From Stieleria bergensis (GTDB taxonomy: Bacteria > Planctomycetota > Planctomycetia > Pirellulales > Pirellulaceae), in NCBI GenBank assembly GCA_007745635.1, contig CP036272.1, positions 3,492,358-3,556,357 on the forward strand: a stretch of DNA of 64,000 bases. The letters are read 5' to 3'. Made by a program: the position numbers and the translations under genes. The notes below the pieces were generated by a model. The model had not been told where the DNA came from, ran no database searches, and was given only the letters and a program-made list of their open reading frames with translations. Shown here piece by piece: positions 39,297 through 47,962 of the stretch (its first letter is position 1; each line of letters starts with the position of its first letter).

Positions 39297-39456
39297 CGGA
39301 ACTGCGCATCACCACGCCCGCAGGCGAAGCGATTGCCCGAGACACACGCTTCATTGTTGGAAACCACCAAATGAATCGAGAACAGGAGAAAGCGATGTTG
39401 AGATCACTAGCGCGAATGTTCGTGCTTTCCGGCCTGGTGACTTTGACCATGGGGCT
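39297..39456 (+). repeat. Leader cassette copy 2 (FecR tail, RBS, signal peptide)
   Basis: Second copy of the 160-bp segment at 37711-37870. Here it precedes the HEAT-repeat protein. The FecR-tail part (ELRITTPAGEAIARDTRFIV) has no FecR gene attached upstream, so this half is a remnant. Confidence 0.85.
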
Positions 39457-41902
39457 GGTGGCACCGCTACACGCCGCGCCGCCCAAGCCGACCCCCGAAG
39501 ACCAGCGGGAAGGCATGAAGCGGGTCGATGCGTTTGGCAAAATGATAGTGGGGCGGGTTTTCGACGCGCGGGAAGTGAGCCCCAAGCGCGCCGACGCCGT
39601 CCGCCAGAGCAATCACGACGAGGTCGTGGCCTTCTCCATGACGTTGAAAACGTCAGAAGAAAGGCTCCATTTCGCAAACATGCTGCTCGATGATATCGTC
39701 GAAATCCTAACCGACAGGACCCTGGCCGAGGTGGCGGGCCCGCTGCTTAAAGATCAGGACTTGCGGGTCCAGAATTGGGCATTCCTGGCCATCCACAAGA
39801 GCAAGTCCGGTGCCCGGTACGCCAAGGAACTGATCGCGCTTGCGGGTAAGGAAGATCCGCCGAAACAATGGCTGACGCATTTGATTTGGGCGATGAGGTC
39901 CTCCGACCACGAGGCATTCACTCAGCCGCTGGTCAAGTTCACCCGCCACGCCGACACAGAGATTCGTCGCGAGGCGGTCATCGCGTTGCCTCATCTCTCC
40001 CCGGAGCAAACCCTCAAGGTCACGCCTCAACTGCTAAATGACAAAGACCGAGTTATCCGTCACTTGGCAATCCGTGCCCTGGGCCGCTCGCGTGTTCCCG
40101 AAGCCTTCCCGTTGATCAGGCCCTTGCTCACCCACAAGTCGTGGCTCATCCGCGAAGAAGGCATCGAGGCACTGGTAGATCTCACCAAGACGAGCGACTG
40201 GAAGACCAACCCGGTGATGCTCAAGAAGGTGCGGGATGCGTTCGGCCCTCAACTCCGCAAGGCGCTGAGTGATGAATATCGCAGAGTCCGCGAGAAAGCC
40301 AGCGAAACCATGAGAGTCTTAGGCATCCCACGCAAGGCCAACAAAGCCCGTGACTCCGCCTCAACCACAACATCAACAGGCAATGCCGCCGAAAACATCG
40401 GCGTCGACATCGACGACAATGGCACGAAAACGGACGAGAAGGAGCTGCCCATCGCAAAGGCCAAGCTCGCCGAAGCGGCAGCGGTGGCGGACACCTTCAT
40501 CAAGTTGGCCGCGAAGAGCGATCAGCCGCTGACCGCCCAGCAGCTTCAACCGTTGGTCAAGCAGCTGTGGGTTGATTGGCACGAGGCAAACGAAGCTGTG
40601 AAAGCATTTGTGAAGATGGGGCCGAAGGCTGCCGCGGCGGTGGATGCCATCCTGCCGGGCACGATCGACGACTCGGCGCCCAAAAAATGGACATTCGGCA
40701 GTTCTGCCCCACTCGGCGAGTTTCATCGCGAGGCTCTCAAAGCGATCGGCGCGGCGGCGGTACCCGCGCTTTGCAAGGTGGTCAATGATGAAAACGCCAA
40801 ATTCGAGCTGCGCGAACAAGCCCAACGGGTGCTTAGTGATCTGCGGCCAAGGCCGGAGGATCGTGAACTCTACATCGACACCATGCTGGCACAGCGAGAC
40901 GAGGGCAACTCGTTGAGTACTTTCGCGATCGCAGCTTTGGCCCAAATGGGCTACCGCGATCTTTGGATGGCGATCCCCATTTTGTCGGACGCGGAGAGGC
41001 TGCGGGATCCTATGTACGGCGATCTGCCACTGGCGTTGCATTACATCAGGCCGGTGATCGATCAGGCCATCAAGGACGGCGTACCGGTGAAGTCGTGGTG
41101 GACGCCGAAGCTGCGTGATCGCCTGTTGGCGTCACTTGGTGATGCGAACGCATCCATGTTCGGCCCGTCGCACAAAATCATCGCGTTATTCGTTCTGGCA
41201 GGAGATGATGCGATCGTGCCGTATTTGCTCGACTATGTTCGCAATGGAAAGGCTGGCGGCTTGGCAGCCGTTTCCGCTTGGGCACTTGGGGAACTGAATC
41301 GAAAGGAAGCCTTGGAAGATGTGCTTGATCTGTTAACCCGCATTCCGCTCGACGACCTCTACCAGACAGAATTTCGGCCGATAGCCGCCGCTGGAAAGCT
41401 AGGCGGTAAGGAAGCGGTTCCCGCGTTGATCGAAATGCTCAAGTCCGACCGCGGTGCAGCTGAACACGCAGCTTTGGCCTTGGCACGGATCGGCGACAAG
41501 CGCGCCGTCGAACCCGTCAAAGCTTTATTCAAACGCAGCCTGAAAGGCGGCCCAGCGTTGCAGCACACAATGACCGCGATGGTCATGTTCGGCGAGGACG
41601 ATGCGGTGGACCAGACGATCAAACAAGTTTTTAGACCCGGTCGAAACTGGGATCGCATCGGCCCGGAACATGTGATCGAAGCCATCCTCGACCTGAAGGA
41701 CATCAAACTACGGCATCACGGTATTCGACTCATCATGCAAGGCACCTTCAACCCTCCAAAGGGCATCCATCACACGGTCCTGCCGGACATTCGCGAGGTC
41801 TTCGCTAAGCGGTTTGGTCTTGAAGAAAACGGCTTCATCGAACCTCATGAATTTAGACAATGGTGGGAAATGAATTGGACACGCTTCGGTGAAGGGGAAT
41901 GA
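39395..41902 (+). CDS. Secreted HEAT-repeat protein
   Basis: 835 residues from ATG 39395, preceded by CAGGAGAAAGCG and giving a signal peptide (MLRSLARMFVLSGLVTLTMG, then LHAAPPKP). The frame is open to 39233, but that part is a FecR-tail remnant. The rest is an alpha-solenoid of HEAT/PBS-type repeats (LLKDQDLRVQNWAFLAIHK; RREAVIALPHLSPEQ; IRHLAIRALGRSRVPEAF; EHAALALARIGDKRAVEPV), with an acidic Ser/Thr-rich linker near 310-350. The C-terminal 100 residues (GTFNPPKGIHHTVLPDIREVF) differ. Such solenoids bind proteins. It is the second secreted cargo after the duplicated leader. Confidence 0.82.
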   Translation: MLRSLARMFVLSGLVTLTMGLVAPLHAAPPKPTPEDQREGMKRVDAFGKMIVGRVFDAREVSPKRADAVRQSNHDEVVAFSMTLKTSEERLHFANMLLDDIVEILTDRTLAEVAGPLLKDQDLRVQNWAFLAIHKSKSGARYAKELIALAGKEDPPKQWLTHLIWAMRSSDHEAFTQPLVKFTRHADTEIRREAVIALPHLSPEQTLKVTPQLLNDKDRVIRHLAIRALGRSRVPEAFPLIRPLLTHKSWLIREEGIEALVDLTKTSDWKTNPVMLKKVRDAFGPQLRKALSDEYRRVREKASETMRVLGIPRKANKARDSASTTTSTGNAAENIGVDIDDNGTKTDEKELPIAKAKLAEAAAVADTFIKLAAKSDQPLTAQQLQPLVKQLWVDWHEANEAVKAFVKMGPKAAAAVDAILPGTIDDSAPKKWTFGSSAPLGEFHREALKAIGAAAVPALCKVVNDENAKFELREQAQRVLSDLRPRPEDRELYIDTMLAQRDEGNSLSTFAIAALAQMGYRDLWMAIPILSDAERLRDPMYGDLPLALHYIRPVIDQAIKDGVPVKSWWTPKLRDRLLASLGDANASMFGPSHKIIALFVLAGDDAIVPYLLDYVRNGKAGGLAAVSAWALGELNRKEALEDVLDLLTRIPLDDLYQTEFRPIAAAGKLGGKEAVPALIEMLKSDRGAAEHAALALARIGDKRAVEPVKALFKRSLKGGPALQHTMTAMVMFGEDDAVDQTIKQVFRPGRNWDRIGPEHVIEAILDLKDIKLRHHGIRLIMQGTFNPPKGIHHTVLPDIREVFAKRFGLEENGFIEPHEFRQWWEMNWTRFGEGE

Positions 41903-42056
41903 TCCGGTGTTAAAGAAAATGGCTCAACCCAGACCACGCCCGTAAGGCGGTTACATCAATTCCATTCGCAATTGGTGACGTCATCAGATTCTGTTGAACT
42001 TCTCACAGCCCGTCGCGTCCAAACCTTCACCACACGAAAACGCGAATACCATCGAT

Positions 42057-43298
42057 ATGTCAGAAAAGCCTGTGCCTCGGGATGATCAACAACCTTCCAA
42101 TCAAACGCAAGCAGCCACGGCTACCCAGCCTCGCTGCAGTTCGCTGGCGATTGTTACATCAGGCGTCGTTGCCCTGTTGGCAATCATGTCGGTGATGGCG
42201 GTAAGCAACACCGGACCGTTCGCCGTGTCGCAACAATCGGACCATGCCTACGCCGCACCGCCAGTTCTAAAGAGTCAGTACACCGCTAAGCAGATCGCCG
42301 CTGCGAAAAAGCATGAATCGTATGCCACGTTTTACAACGCGCAATTGATCGTCGTCGGCAAAGTTGCGAAGGAGCAGGGCCCGGTCGCCGCGATTCCTGG
42401 TGCGGAAAACAGACCACCCCAGTTTCAATGGACGCTCTACCCGACTCAATCGTTGTACATCAATAGTCAGTTTGCCAAGAATTACGAGAGCTACGATCTG
42501 GGTCGCGTGGCGGATGCGGATCTGAAATCGACACCTTACCTGCTTGCCCAAAGTTTCGGCAATCGGCAAACCTATCTCGGCCGTGCGGATAAAGACATTA
42601 TCCAGGTCGCGGCCATCGCGATCGAACAACACACCCATGCTGACGCCGTGCGACTGCAACAGGCGAAGACAAACCCGGAAAAGAATCCGCTCTTCAAAAT
42701 CGTCCAGGATGCCGAAAATCTGGCGACCGTTGATGTGGTGGACGGCAGGGTCGGCGTTACGGTCTTCGACGCGAAAGGCAATGTCATTTCTCAGACCAAG
42801 TCGCTCAAGAAGGGCCAACACGTCGCCATCTTGTCAGCGAATTTCCGTGGCAATCTCCCCAATGACGCCCCGGTAGGAAGTTTCTTTTGGGTGGATGAGT
42901 CGCAGCAATCGCCGGTCGAATCGCAACCCGTGCTGGTTGTCTGGGAACTCAAGCAGGGCAAAGTTCACGCAACGCATTGGGCCACCATGGATGAAGCAAC
43001 CCTGCGCATTGCCGCCGCCGCCTTGAAACGCGATTTCAAAAGGTTCGCCATTGACGCGAAGGGGCCACTGAGTTTTAGCAGTCGCGGGTCGTTTGGCCCA
43101 GGCGGACAAGACCACCACGACCATGACCACCACGACCATGACCACCACGACCATGACCACCACGACCATGACCACCACGACCATGACCACCACGACCATG
43201 ACCACCATGAACATGCCGCCCCTGACTATGACGACAAGAAGAACAGCCATGGCGGCGATCCCGAAGCGGACAATCCTGGCGTTAAAGATTCGGAGTGA
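42057..43298 (+). CDS. Membrane-anchored protein with a His/Asp-rich metal-binding tail
   Basis: 413 residues from ATG 42057; the open frame from TTG 41994 adds 21 non-coding-like residues. A hydrophobic segment (about 30-53, LAIVTSGVVALLAIMSVMAV) anchors or exports it. The middle is a soluble domain of unknown family (KIVQDAENLATVDVVDGRVGV; GSFFWVDESQQSPV). From about residue 352 it has seven DHHDH-type pentapeptides (six DHHDH, the last DHHEH) encoded by 15-bp tandem units at 43110-43214. Such runs bind zinc, nickel or copper. Function otherwise unknown. Confidence 0.78.
   Translation: MSEKPVPRDDQQPSNQTQAATATQPRCSSLAIVTSGVVALLAIMSVMAVSNTGPFAVSQQSDHAYAAPPVLKSQYTAKQIAAAKKHESYATFYNAQLIVVGKVAKEQGPVAAIPGAENRPPQFQWTLYPTQSLYINSQFAKNYESYDLGRVADADLKSTPYLLAQSFGNRQTYLGRADKDIIQVAAIAIEQHTHADAVRLQQAKTNPEKNPLFKIVQDAENLATVDVVDGRVGVTVFDAKGNVISQTKSLKKGQHVAILSANFRGNLPNDAPVGSFFWVDESQQSPVESQPVLVVWELKQGKVHATHWATMDEATLRIAAAALKRDFKRFAIDAKGPLSFSSRGSFGPGGQDHHDHDHHDHDHHDHDHHDHDHHDHDHHDHDHHEHAAPDYDDKKNSHGGDPEADNPGVKDSE
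43110..43214 (+). repeat. 15-bp coding tandem repeat (DHHDH), seven units
   Basis: Seven units of GACCACCACGACCAT or a close variant run in frame inside the metal-binding protein. Units are almost identical at the DNA level, suggesting recent expansion by slippage or unequal crossing-over, and copy number may differ between strains. Confidence 0.9.
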
Positions 43299-43373
43299 GA
43301 CAAGGCCGTTTGACTTGACAATCTCCTTGTGGCGAGTGTTGCGACCTCTCGAACCAAGCTGACGGACACCAAA

Positions 43374-43460
43374 AGTGGTGACAGGATTTGAACTCCGTAA
43401 ATCCCTTCCAGGCAGTGGTTTCAAGCAATTGCCCTTCATCGCCAGCTGAACCGTGTCGCC
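43374..43460 (-). pseudogene. Remnant resembling tRNA-Ser (UGA)
   Basis: Read on the minus strand: the ends GGCGACA and TGTCACC could pair as a 7-bp acceptor stem with one mismatch. The anticodon loop CTTGAAA (UGA anticodon) and GAGTTCAAATCC with the T-loop TTCAAAT follow in the right order. The anticodon stem and T-stem do not pair cleanly, and a variable-arm-like stretch (TGGAAGGGATTTACGG) sits between. This looks like a decayed tRNA-Ser. It is a pattern call without a covariance model. Confidence 0.35.
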
Positions 43461-43519
43461 TGTTTGAACTGACTGAGTTGCCATGAGTCGTTCGCGTAAC
43501 TCGTTCTCATCAAAAGAGA

Positions 43520-43553
43520 AACAGCTCGCCGCGAATCAACGCGACGAGCTGTT
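43520..43553. terminator. Strong hairpin, possible bidirectional terminator
   Basis: Arms AACAGCTCGCCGCG (43520-43533) and CGCGACGAGCTGTT (43540-43553) pair with one mismatch around a 6-nt loop. TTTT follows on the + strand and TCTCTTTTG follows on the minus strand. It sits about 220 bp after the His-rich gene and 50 bp before the next gene. Confidence 0.6.
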
Positions 43554-43601
43554 TTGAATTCAAGTCGAGGGGGCAAGATTTGAATTGATGGAGACAGTGA
43601 G

Positions 43602-44156
43602 ATGTTAACCAGCCCCAATGCAAATGCCCCGTCACAGAAACTGGACACCGGTTTTGGATTTGACATCGCCGATGCGGTGGTGGAACGTTTTCGACGCAAA
43701 ATGTGGCGCCGTCAGATTCGTGCTTCGCGTTATGCGCACGCACATTCCGATGCCGTGATGATCCACTTGGCGATGACCATGACGACGATGTTTGGATTCT
43801 ATTGTTGTCTAGGAGCGCTTAATGGGTTGATGGCGTGCTGGATTGCCCTGGTCCAAATCTTGGTCGTGTCGGCGTGGGCACCTTGGCGAACGGCATTGGC
43901 TCACGGGCTGCTGTGCGGACTTGTCCTGTGGATGGGCCTAGAGAGTTGGGCGCCGATCGTACTGGGCCCCGGTGCCCTGTTCGTTGGTTTATGGGTCAAC
44001 ACCAATACCTACGCTCGATTTCGCAGTCGCTGGTACAGTTCGGGGATTCCGAGCCGACCGCTGAGCCTGTTTCAGATTTTGACGCGAGCGGTGTTTGCCA
44101 CGCCCACACTGATGGTCCTCTTCGAGCGACGAATCCGTCAGTCACGGGCTAGATGA
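43602..44156 (+). CDS. Membrane protein of unknown function
   Basis: 184 residues. A polar N-terminus (SQKLDTGFGFDIADAVVERFRRKMWRRQ) precedes three or four hydrophobic segments (about 51-75, 78-95, 101-118, 120-135). A basic tail follows (ARFRSRWYSSG, FERRIRQSRAR). No family recognised. It lies alone between the terminator-like hairpin and the 630-bp gap before tkt. Confidence 0.6.
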   Translation: MLTSPNANAPSQKLDTGFGFDIADAVVERFRRKMWRRQIRASRYAHAHSDAVMIHLAMTMTTMFGFYCCLGALNGLMACWIALVQILVVSAWAPWRTALAHGLLCGLVLWMGLESWAPIVLGPGALFVGLWVNTNTYARFRSRWYSSGIPSRPLSLFQILTRAVFATPTLMVLFERRIRQSRAR

Positions 44157-44788
44157 GCATTGCGCTATGGTGCCGATGTCGACGACTGCTAACGTCAATC
44201 GTCCTGTGACTTTCCGAGATCCGGCGTTTTCCGAGACCTGTTCTGTTTGCAGCGGCCTGACTTGGTCACCAGCTCGGCCTGACTTGTACTGGCTCGGCCT
44301 TACAGGCCGCTCTAGACGGGCCAGATTTGCCTCTGCGAGCCTCCCATTCTGGCGACTCTCTGATGGAGGTTTCGCCCCCTAGCCTGGCAAAATTGAACCT
44401 GTAGAAGCCTGGCAAATCGGGGCATGTTCAAGTTTTCTCCGCCGCCCACCCTTCTGTTGACCTTAGGGCGTTCTAGAGAGGGAATCCCCAACCGCTAGTC
44501 AGCCTCTGTACCCTTCCGCAACAGAGCCAAAGCGGTTAACCTCTGCCTTTGTGGAGGTATGCCGCCTGAAGCGCGGACACGCCTCTGAAAGGTGATCGCA
44601 TCGCGATTCACCCTGCTGGCTGTGAATCTGACAACCAACCTGTGTTCGTCAGTCCAACTAGCTCGGAATGCCATCCGCTAGCAGGCGGAGTTCTTCGACG
44701 ACAGAACGGTTCGAAGTCTGCTGCCCTGGGATCGCATCCGACATTGTCTATAAGTCCAAACGTTCTCAATCATAAAGTAGTTCCCGTC
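44157..44788 (+). other. Gene-free 630-bp region upstream of transketolase
   Basis: No supported gene. It has short repeated words: GGCCTGACTTG twice near 44251-44290 with CTCGGCCT repeats, AGCCTGGCAAA twice near 44380-44415, and CCTCTG four times (44330, 44503, 44540, 44582). It also has a hairpin GGTGATCGC/GCGATTCACC near 44597-44618. A long structured 5' leader of tkt or a non-coding RNA is possible. Confidence 0.35.
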
Positions 44789-46834
44789 ATGAGTGTAGCA
44801 TCGACTGACATTGATACCCTGGCCGTCGATACGATCCGTTCGCTGAGTATGGACGCCGTACAAACCGCCAACAGTGGCCACCCTGGTACCCCCATGGCGT
44901 TGGCGCCGATTGCTTATCAACTGTTCAACTACTCGATGCAGTACGATCCAGCGAACCCAAGCTGGCCGAACCGCGATCGCTTCGTGCTCTCATGCGGCCA
45001 CGCTTCGATGCTGCTTTACAGCACACTGCACTTGGCTGGCGTCAAAGCCGAAGACCACGACGGCAACGTTCTGGATGAACTGGCCATCAAGCTGGACGAC
45101 ATCAAAACGTTTCGTCAGATCGGCAGTGTATGTGCCGGGCACCCCGAATACGGTGAAGCCGCTGGCATCGAGACCACCACTGGACCTCTGGGAGCCGGGG
45201 TCAGCAACAGTGTTGGCATGGCGATGGCACAAAAGTGGCTAGCAGAGAACTACAACACCGACGAACATCAACTGTTTGACTACAACGTTTATGCGTTGTG
45301 CAGCGACGGTGACTTGATGGAAGGCGTCGCCTGTGAAGCAGCGTCCCTGGCCGGACACTTGAAACTGAACAATCTGTGCTGGCTGTACGACGACAATCGC
45401 ATCACCATCGAAGGTGACACCGATCTGGCCTACAGTGAAGACGTTGCCAAGAAATTCGAAGGCCTTGGCTGGAATGTCTTGCAGGTCAACGATGTCAACA
45501 CGCTCTCAAACTTGAGCGAAGCGATCGATGCCTTCAAAGCATGCAGCGATAAACCCACCATCGTGATCTGCAAAACGATCATTGGTTGGGGAGCCCCAAA
45601 CAAACAAAACACACACGGCGCACACGGTGCTCCACTGGGCTGGGACGAAGTTGAACTGGCCAAAAAAGCCTATGGATTCCCACCGGAAGAAAAGTTCTAC
45701 ATCCCAGACGGAGTCGTCGAGCAATTCCAAAACAACCTAGCAGTTCGTGGCGAGAAAGACCACGCTCAGTGGAATGAACTCTGGCAAGCGTACCAGCAAG
45801 CCAACCCAGAGAAAGCCGCTGAACTGCAGGCAATCTTTGATCGCAAGCTTCCCGAAGGCTGGGACAAAGACATCCCCGTGTTCCCAGAAAGCGAAAAAGG
45901 TGACGCGACACGAAACAGCGGCGGTGCTGTGCTGAACGCCATCGCACAGAACGTGCCCTTCATGCTTGGTGGATCTGCTGACCTGGCACCCAGCAACAAG
46001 AGCAACTTGAAATTCGAAGGTGCCGGCGAGTTCCTGCCGCAGCACTACGGCGGCCGCAACTTCCACTTCGGAATTCGCGAACATGCGATGGCGGGCATCG
46101 TTAATGGTATGTGTTTGACTGGTCTGCGTGGCTACGCTGCGACGTTCTTTGTCTTCACCGACTACATGCGTGGCGCGATGCGACTGTCGTCAATCATGCA
46201 TCAGCCAACGTTGTACATCCTGACACACGATTCGATCGGTGTCGGCGAAGACGGTCCGACCCACCAGCCCGTCGAGCAGCTTTCCGCTTGCCGCGCCATC
46301 CCCGGCTTGAACGTTTTCCGTCCCGGTGACGCCAACGAAGTTGCCGAGTGCTATCGCACGGCAATGGAGACCGGCGATCATCCTGCCGCAATGGTGCTTT
46401 CACGCCAGAACATGCCGACCCTGTGCCGCGAAAAGTACGCTCCGGCGTCCGGTTGTGCGAAAGGTGGCTATGTGCTGTCCGATTGTGACGGCACACCAGA
46501 TGTCATCCTGATGGGCAGTGGCAGCGAATTAAATCTGTGCGTTTCAGCCGGTGAGAAACTAGCCGAACAAGGCAAGAAAGTCCGCGTGGTCAGCATGCCT
46601 TGCATCGACATCTTCCTAGAACAATCCGCTGAGTACCAGGAATCGGTGTTGCCTGCCTCGGTGACCAATCGAGTGGCGGTTGAAGCCGGCTTGCGAATGT
46701 CTTGGGATCGCTTCCTGGGTCTCGATGGCAAGTTCATCGGCATGAGCGGCTACGGCGCCAGCGGCCCATTCTCCAAGGTCTACCAGCACTTCAACATCAC
46801 CGAAGAAGCCGTGATTGAGGCTGCCAACGCCTAA
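44789..46834 (+). CDS. tkt: Transketolase
   Basis: 681 residues from ATG 44789 (MSVASTDIDTLAVDTIRSLS); the frame is open to 44642 but that part is not homologous. It transfers two-carbon units in the pentose phosphate and Calvin-type pathways with thiamine diphosphate. Visible blocks are SGHPGTPMALAPIAY, NRDRFVLSCGHASMLLYS, GPLGAGVSNSVGMA, LCSDGDLMEGVACEAASLAGHLKL-type ThDP motif, FGIREHAMAGIVNGM and THDSIGVGEDGPTHQPVEQ. Length is normal. A clear intrinsic terminator follows. Confidence 0.97.
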   Translation: MSVASTDIDTLAVDTIRSLSMDAVQTANSGHPGTPMALAPIAYQLFNYSMQYDPANPSWPNRDRFVLSCGHASMLLYSTLHLAGVKAEDHDGNVLDELAIKLDDIKTFRQIGSVCAGHPEYGEAAGIETTTGPLGAGVSNSVGMAMAQKWLAENYNTDEHQLFDYNVYALCSDGDLMEGVACEAASLAGHLKLNNLCWLYDDNRITIEGDTDLAYSEDVAKKFEGLGWNVLQVNDVNTLSNLSEAIDAFKACSDKPTIVICKTIIGWGAPNKQNTHGAHGAPLGWDEVELAKKAYGFPPEEKFYIPDGVVEQFQNNLAVRGEKDHAQWNELWQAYQQANPEKAAELQAIFDRKLPEGWDKDIPVFPESEKGDATRNSGGAVLNAIAQNVPFMLGGSADLAPSNKSNLKFEGAGEFLPQHYGGRNFHFGIREHAMAGIVNGMCLTGLRGYAATFFVFTDYMRGAMRLSSIMHQPTLYILTHDSIGVGEDGPTHQPVEQLSACRAIPGLNVFRPGDANEVAECYRTAMETGDHPAAMVLSRQNMPTLCREKYAPASGCAKGGYVLSDCDGTPDVILMGSGSELNLCVSAGEKLAEQGKKVRVVSMPCIDIFLEQSAEYQESVLPASVTNRVAVEAGLRMSWDRFLGLDGKFIGMSGYGASGPFSKVYQHFNITEEAVIEAANA

Positions 46835-46897
46835 TCAAATCACGGTGTTGAATCTGCGATGGGTGTCGCTGAGAGTCCATCGATCGACTATCATCAG

Positions 46898-46928
46898 GGC
46901 GGCGAGCAGTCAGTCTCGCCGCCTTTTT
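46898..46928 (+). terminator. Intrinsic terminator of tkt
   Basis: A perfect 9-bp stem, GGCGGCGAG (46898-46906) and CTCGCCGCC (46915-46923), with an 8-nt loop, followed by TTTTT. It lies 64 bp after the tkt stop and just upstream of the ExbD gene, which separates the two transcripts and argues against the ExbD gene starting at 46859. Confidence 0.9.
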
Positions 46929-46954
46929 CTATGCCCGTCCGACAGGGTTGCATC

Positions 46955-47374
46955 ATGAAGGTTCCAGTCGACACACAGCGAGAATTCACCGGAGCCAATA
47001 TGACTCCGATGATTGATGTCGTGTTTCTACTGATCATTTTCTTTCTGGTCTCAAGCCATTTGGCCCGACAGGAAAATCGCCTGCCCGTCGAACTGCCGAC
47101 CGCGGCAACGCACCAACCGCTTGACATGACGCCCGTGGATCTGACCATCACCGTCGATGTTGACGGCCGCTGGCTTGCTGCCGGTCGCAGCGTGCAGTCC
47201 GCACAACTGCAAGGCATGCTGGACGAATTGGTTCGTGAGAATCCCCGCGATGTTGCCATTCGGATCCGGACCGATGGCTCGGTGAATTATTCGGTCGTCG
47301 AACCCATCCTCGGCCACTGCGCCCAAAGCGGCATCGTCGACGTTCGACTCGCCGTGAAGACCAGCACACAGTAA
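46955..47374 (+). CDS. ExbD/TolR family biopolymer transport protein 1
   Basis: 139 residues from ATG 46955 (MKVPVDTQREFTGANMTPMID), chosen because the open frame further upstream crosses the tkt terminator. A single membrane segment (VVFLLIIFFLVSSHL) carries the conserved Asp in MTPMIDVV, the proton-path residue of ExbD/TolR. The rest is a periplasmic domain. Normally works with an ExbB/TolQ channel, which is not in this window. The second ExbD follows 60 bp later. Confidence 0.88.
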   Translation: MKVPVDTQREFTGANMTPMIDVVFLLIIFFLVSSHLARQENRLPVELPTAATHQPLDMTPVDLTITVDVDGRWLAAGRSVQSAQLQGMLDELVRENPRDVAIRIRTDGSVNYSVVEPILGHCAQSGIVDVRLAVKTSTQ

Positions 47375-47434
47375 ACAAAACCGAACGCTGCTGAAAGCCG
47401 TCTATGGCCCACCAGCGACAGCCTGACAACGACG

Positions 47435-47884
47435 ATGCGAACCCCCACCCGTAGCAACAGCCGATCCTTGGAAGTCAAAATGACTCCGATGATTGACGTG
47501 GTGTTCCTGTTGTTGATCTTCTTTGTCTGGACCAGCAGTTTCGAAGACCCAGAATACGACTTGCCCAGCGCTTTTGCTGAAAAGCCCCAGCAAACGGGCA
47601 GCCGTTCCACGTCAAGCGAGGTTCCCGTCGACCCGTTTGATGAAATCATCATTCGGCTCACAGTGTCAGAAGATCATCTGCAAGTTCAGATGGGCGAAGA
47701 ACCTGTCCTTGGTTTAGCGTCCCTGCAAGAGCGTGTTGCAGCCATCATGAGCATCGGCGTCCAACCACCCATCGTGATCGATCCCGATGGAGACGTCAGT
47801 ATGAAAGACGCGGTGAAAGTCTATGACACCGTCCGCGCTGCAGGCGCTGATCGCGTCCTGTATGCGACCGAAGGGCCTGGCTGA
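47435..47884 (+). CDS. ExbD/TolR family biopolymer transport protein 2
   Basis: 149 residues. Membrane segment with the conserved Asp (MTPMIDVVFLLLIFFVWTSS), then a periplasmic part with VDPFDEIIIRLTV and PIVIDPDGDVSMKDAVKVYD, typical of ExbD. It pairs with the gene 60 bp upstream. The pair should energise outer-membrane or periplasmic processes from the proton gradient once an ExbB partner is present. Confidence 0.87.
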   Translation: MRTPTRSNSRSLEVKMTPMIDVVFLLLIFFVWTSSFEDPEYDLPSAFAEKPQQTGSRSTSSEVPVDPFDEIIIRLTVSEDHLQVQMGEEPVLGLASLQERVAAIMSIGVQPPIVIDPDGDVSMKDAVKVYDTVRAAGADRVLYATEGPG

Positions 47885-47962
47885 TCGCGGGCTTGATGTT
47901 TGCAGCGATTCAGCGATCACTGTCAGAAGTGCCTCGTTGGCGGTCAGACATTGCAAACGCGT

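Noticed and set aside
42834..43484. Antisense open frame with a Val/Met-rich run
   Set aside because: It is the reverse reading of the DHHDH tandem repeat and the tRNA-like stretch; the sense frame has domain structure and a start with signal-like segment.
44157..44788. Thiamine riboswitch before transketolase
   Set aside because: The conserved CTGAGA and ACCTGATCTGG-type blocks are not present in the right arrangement.
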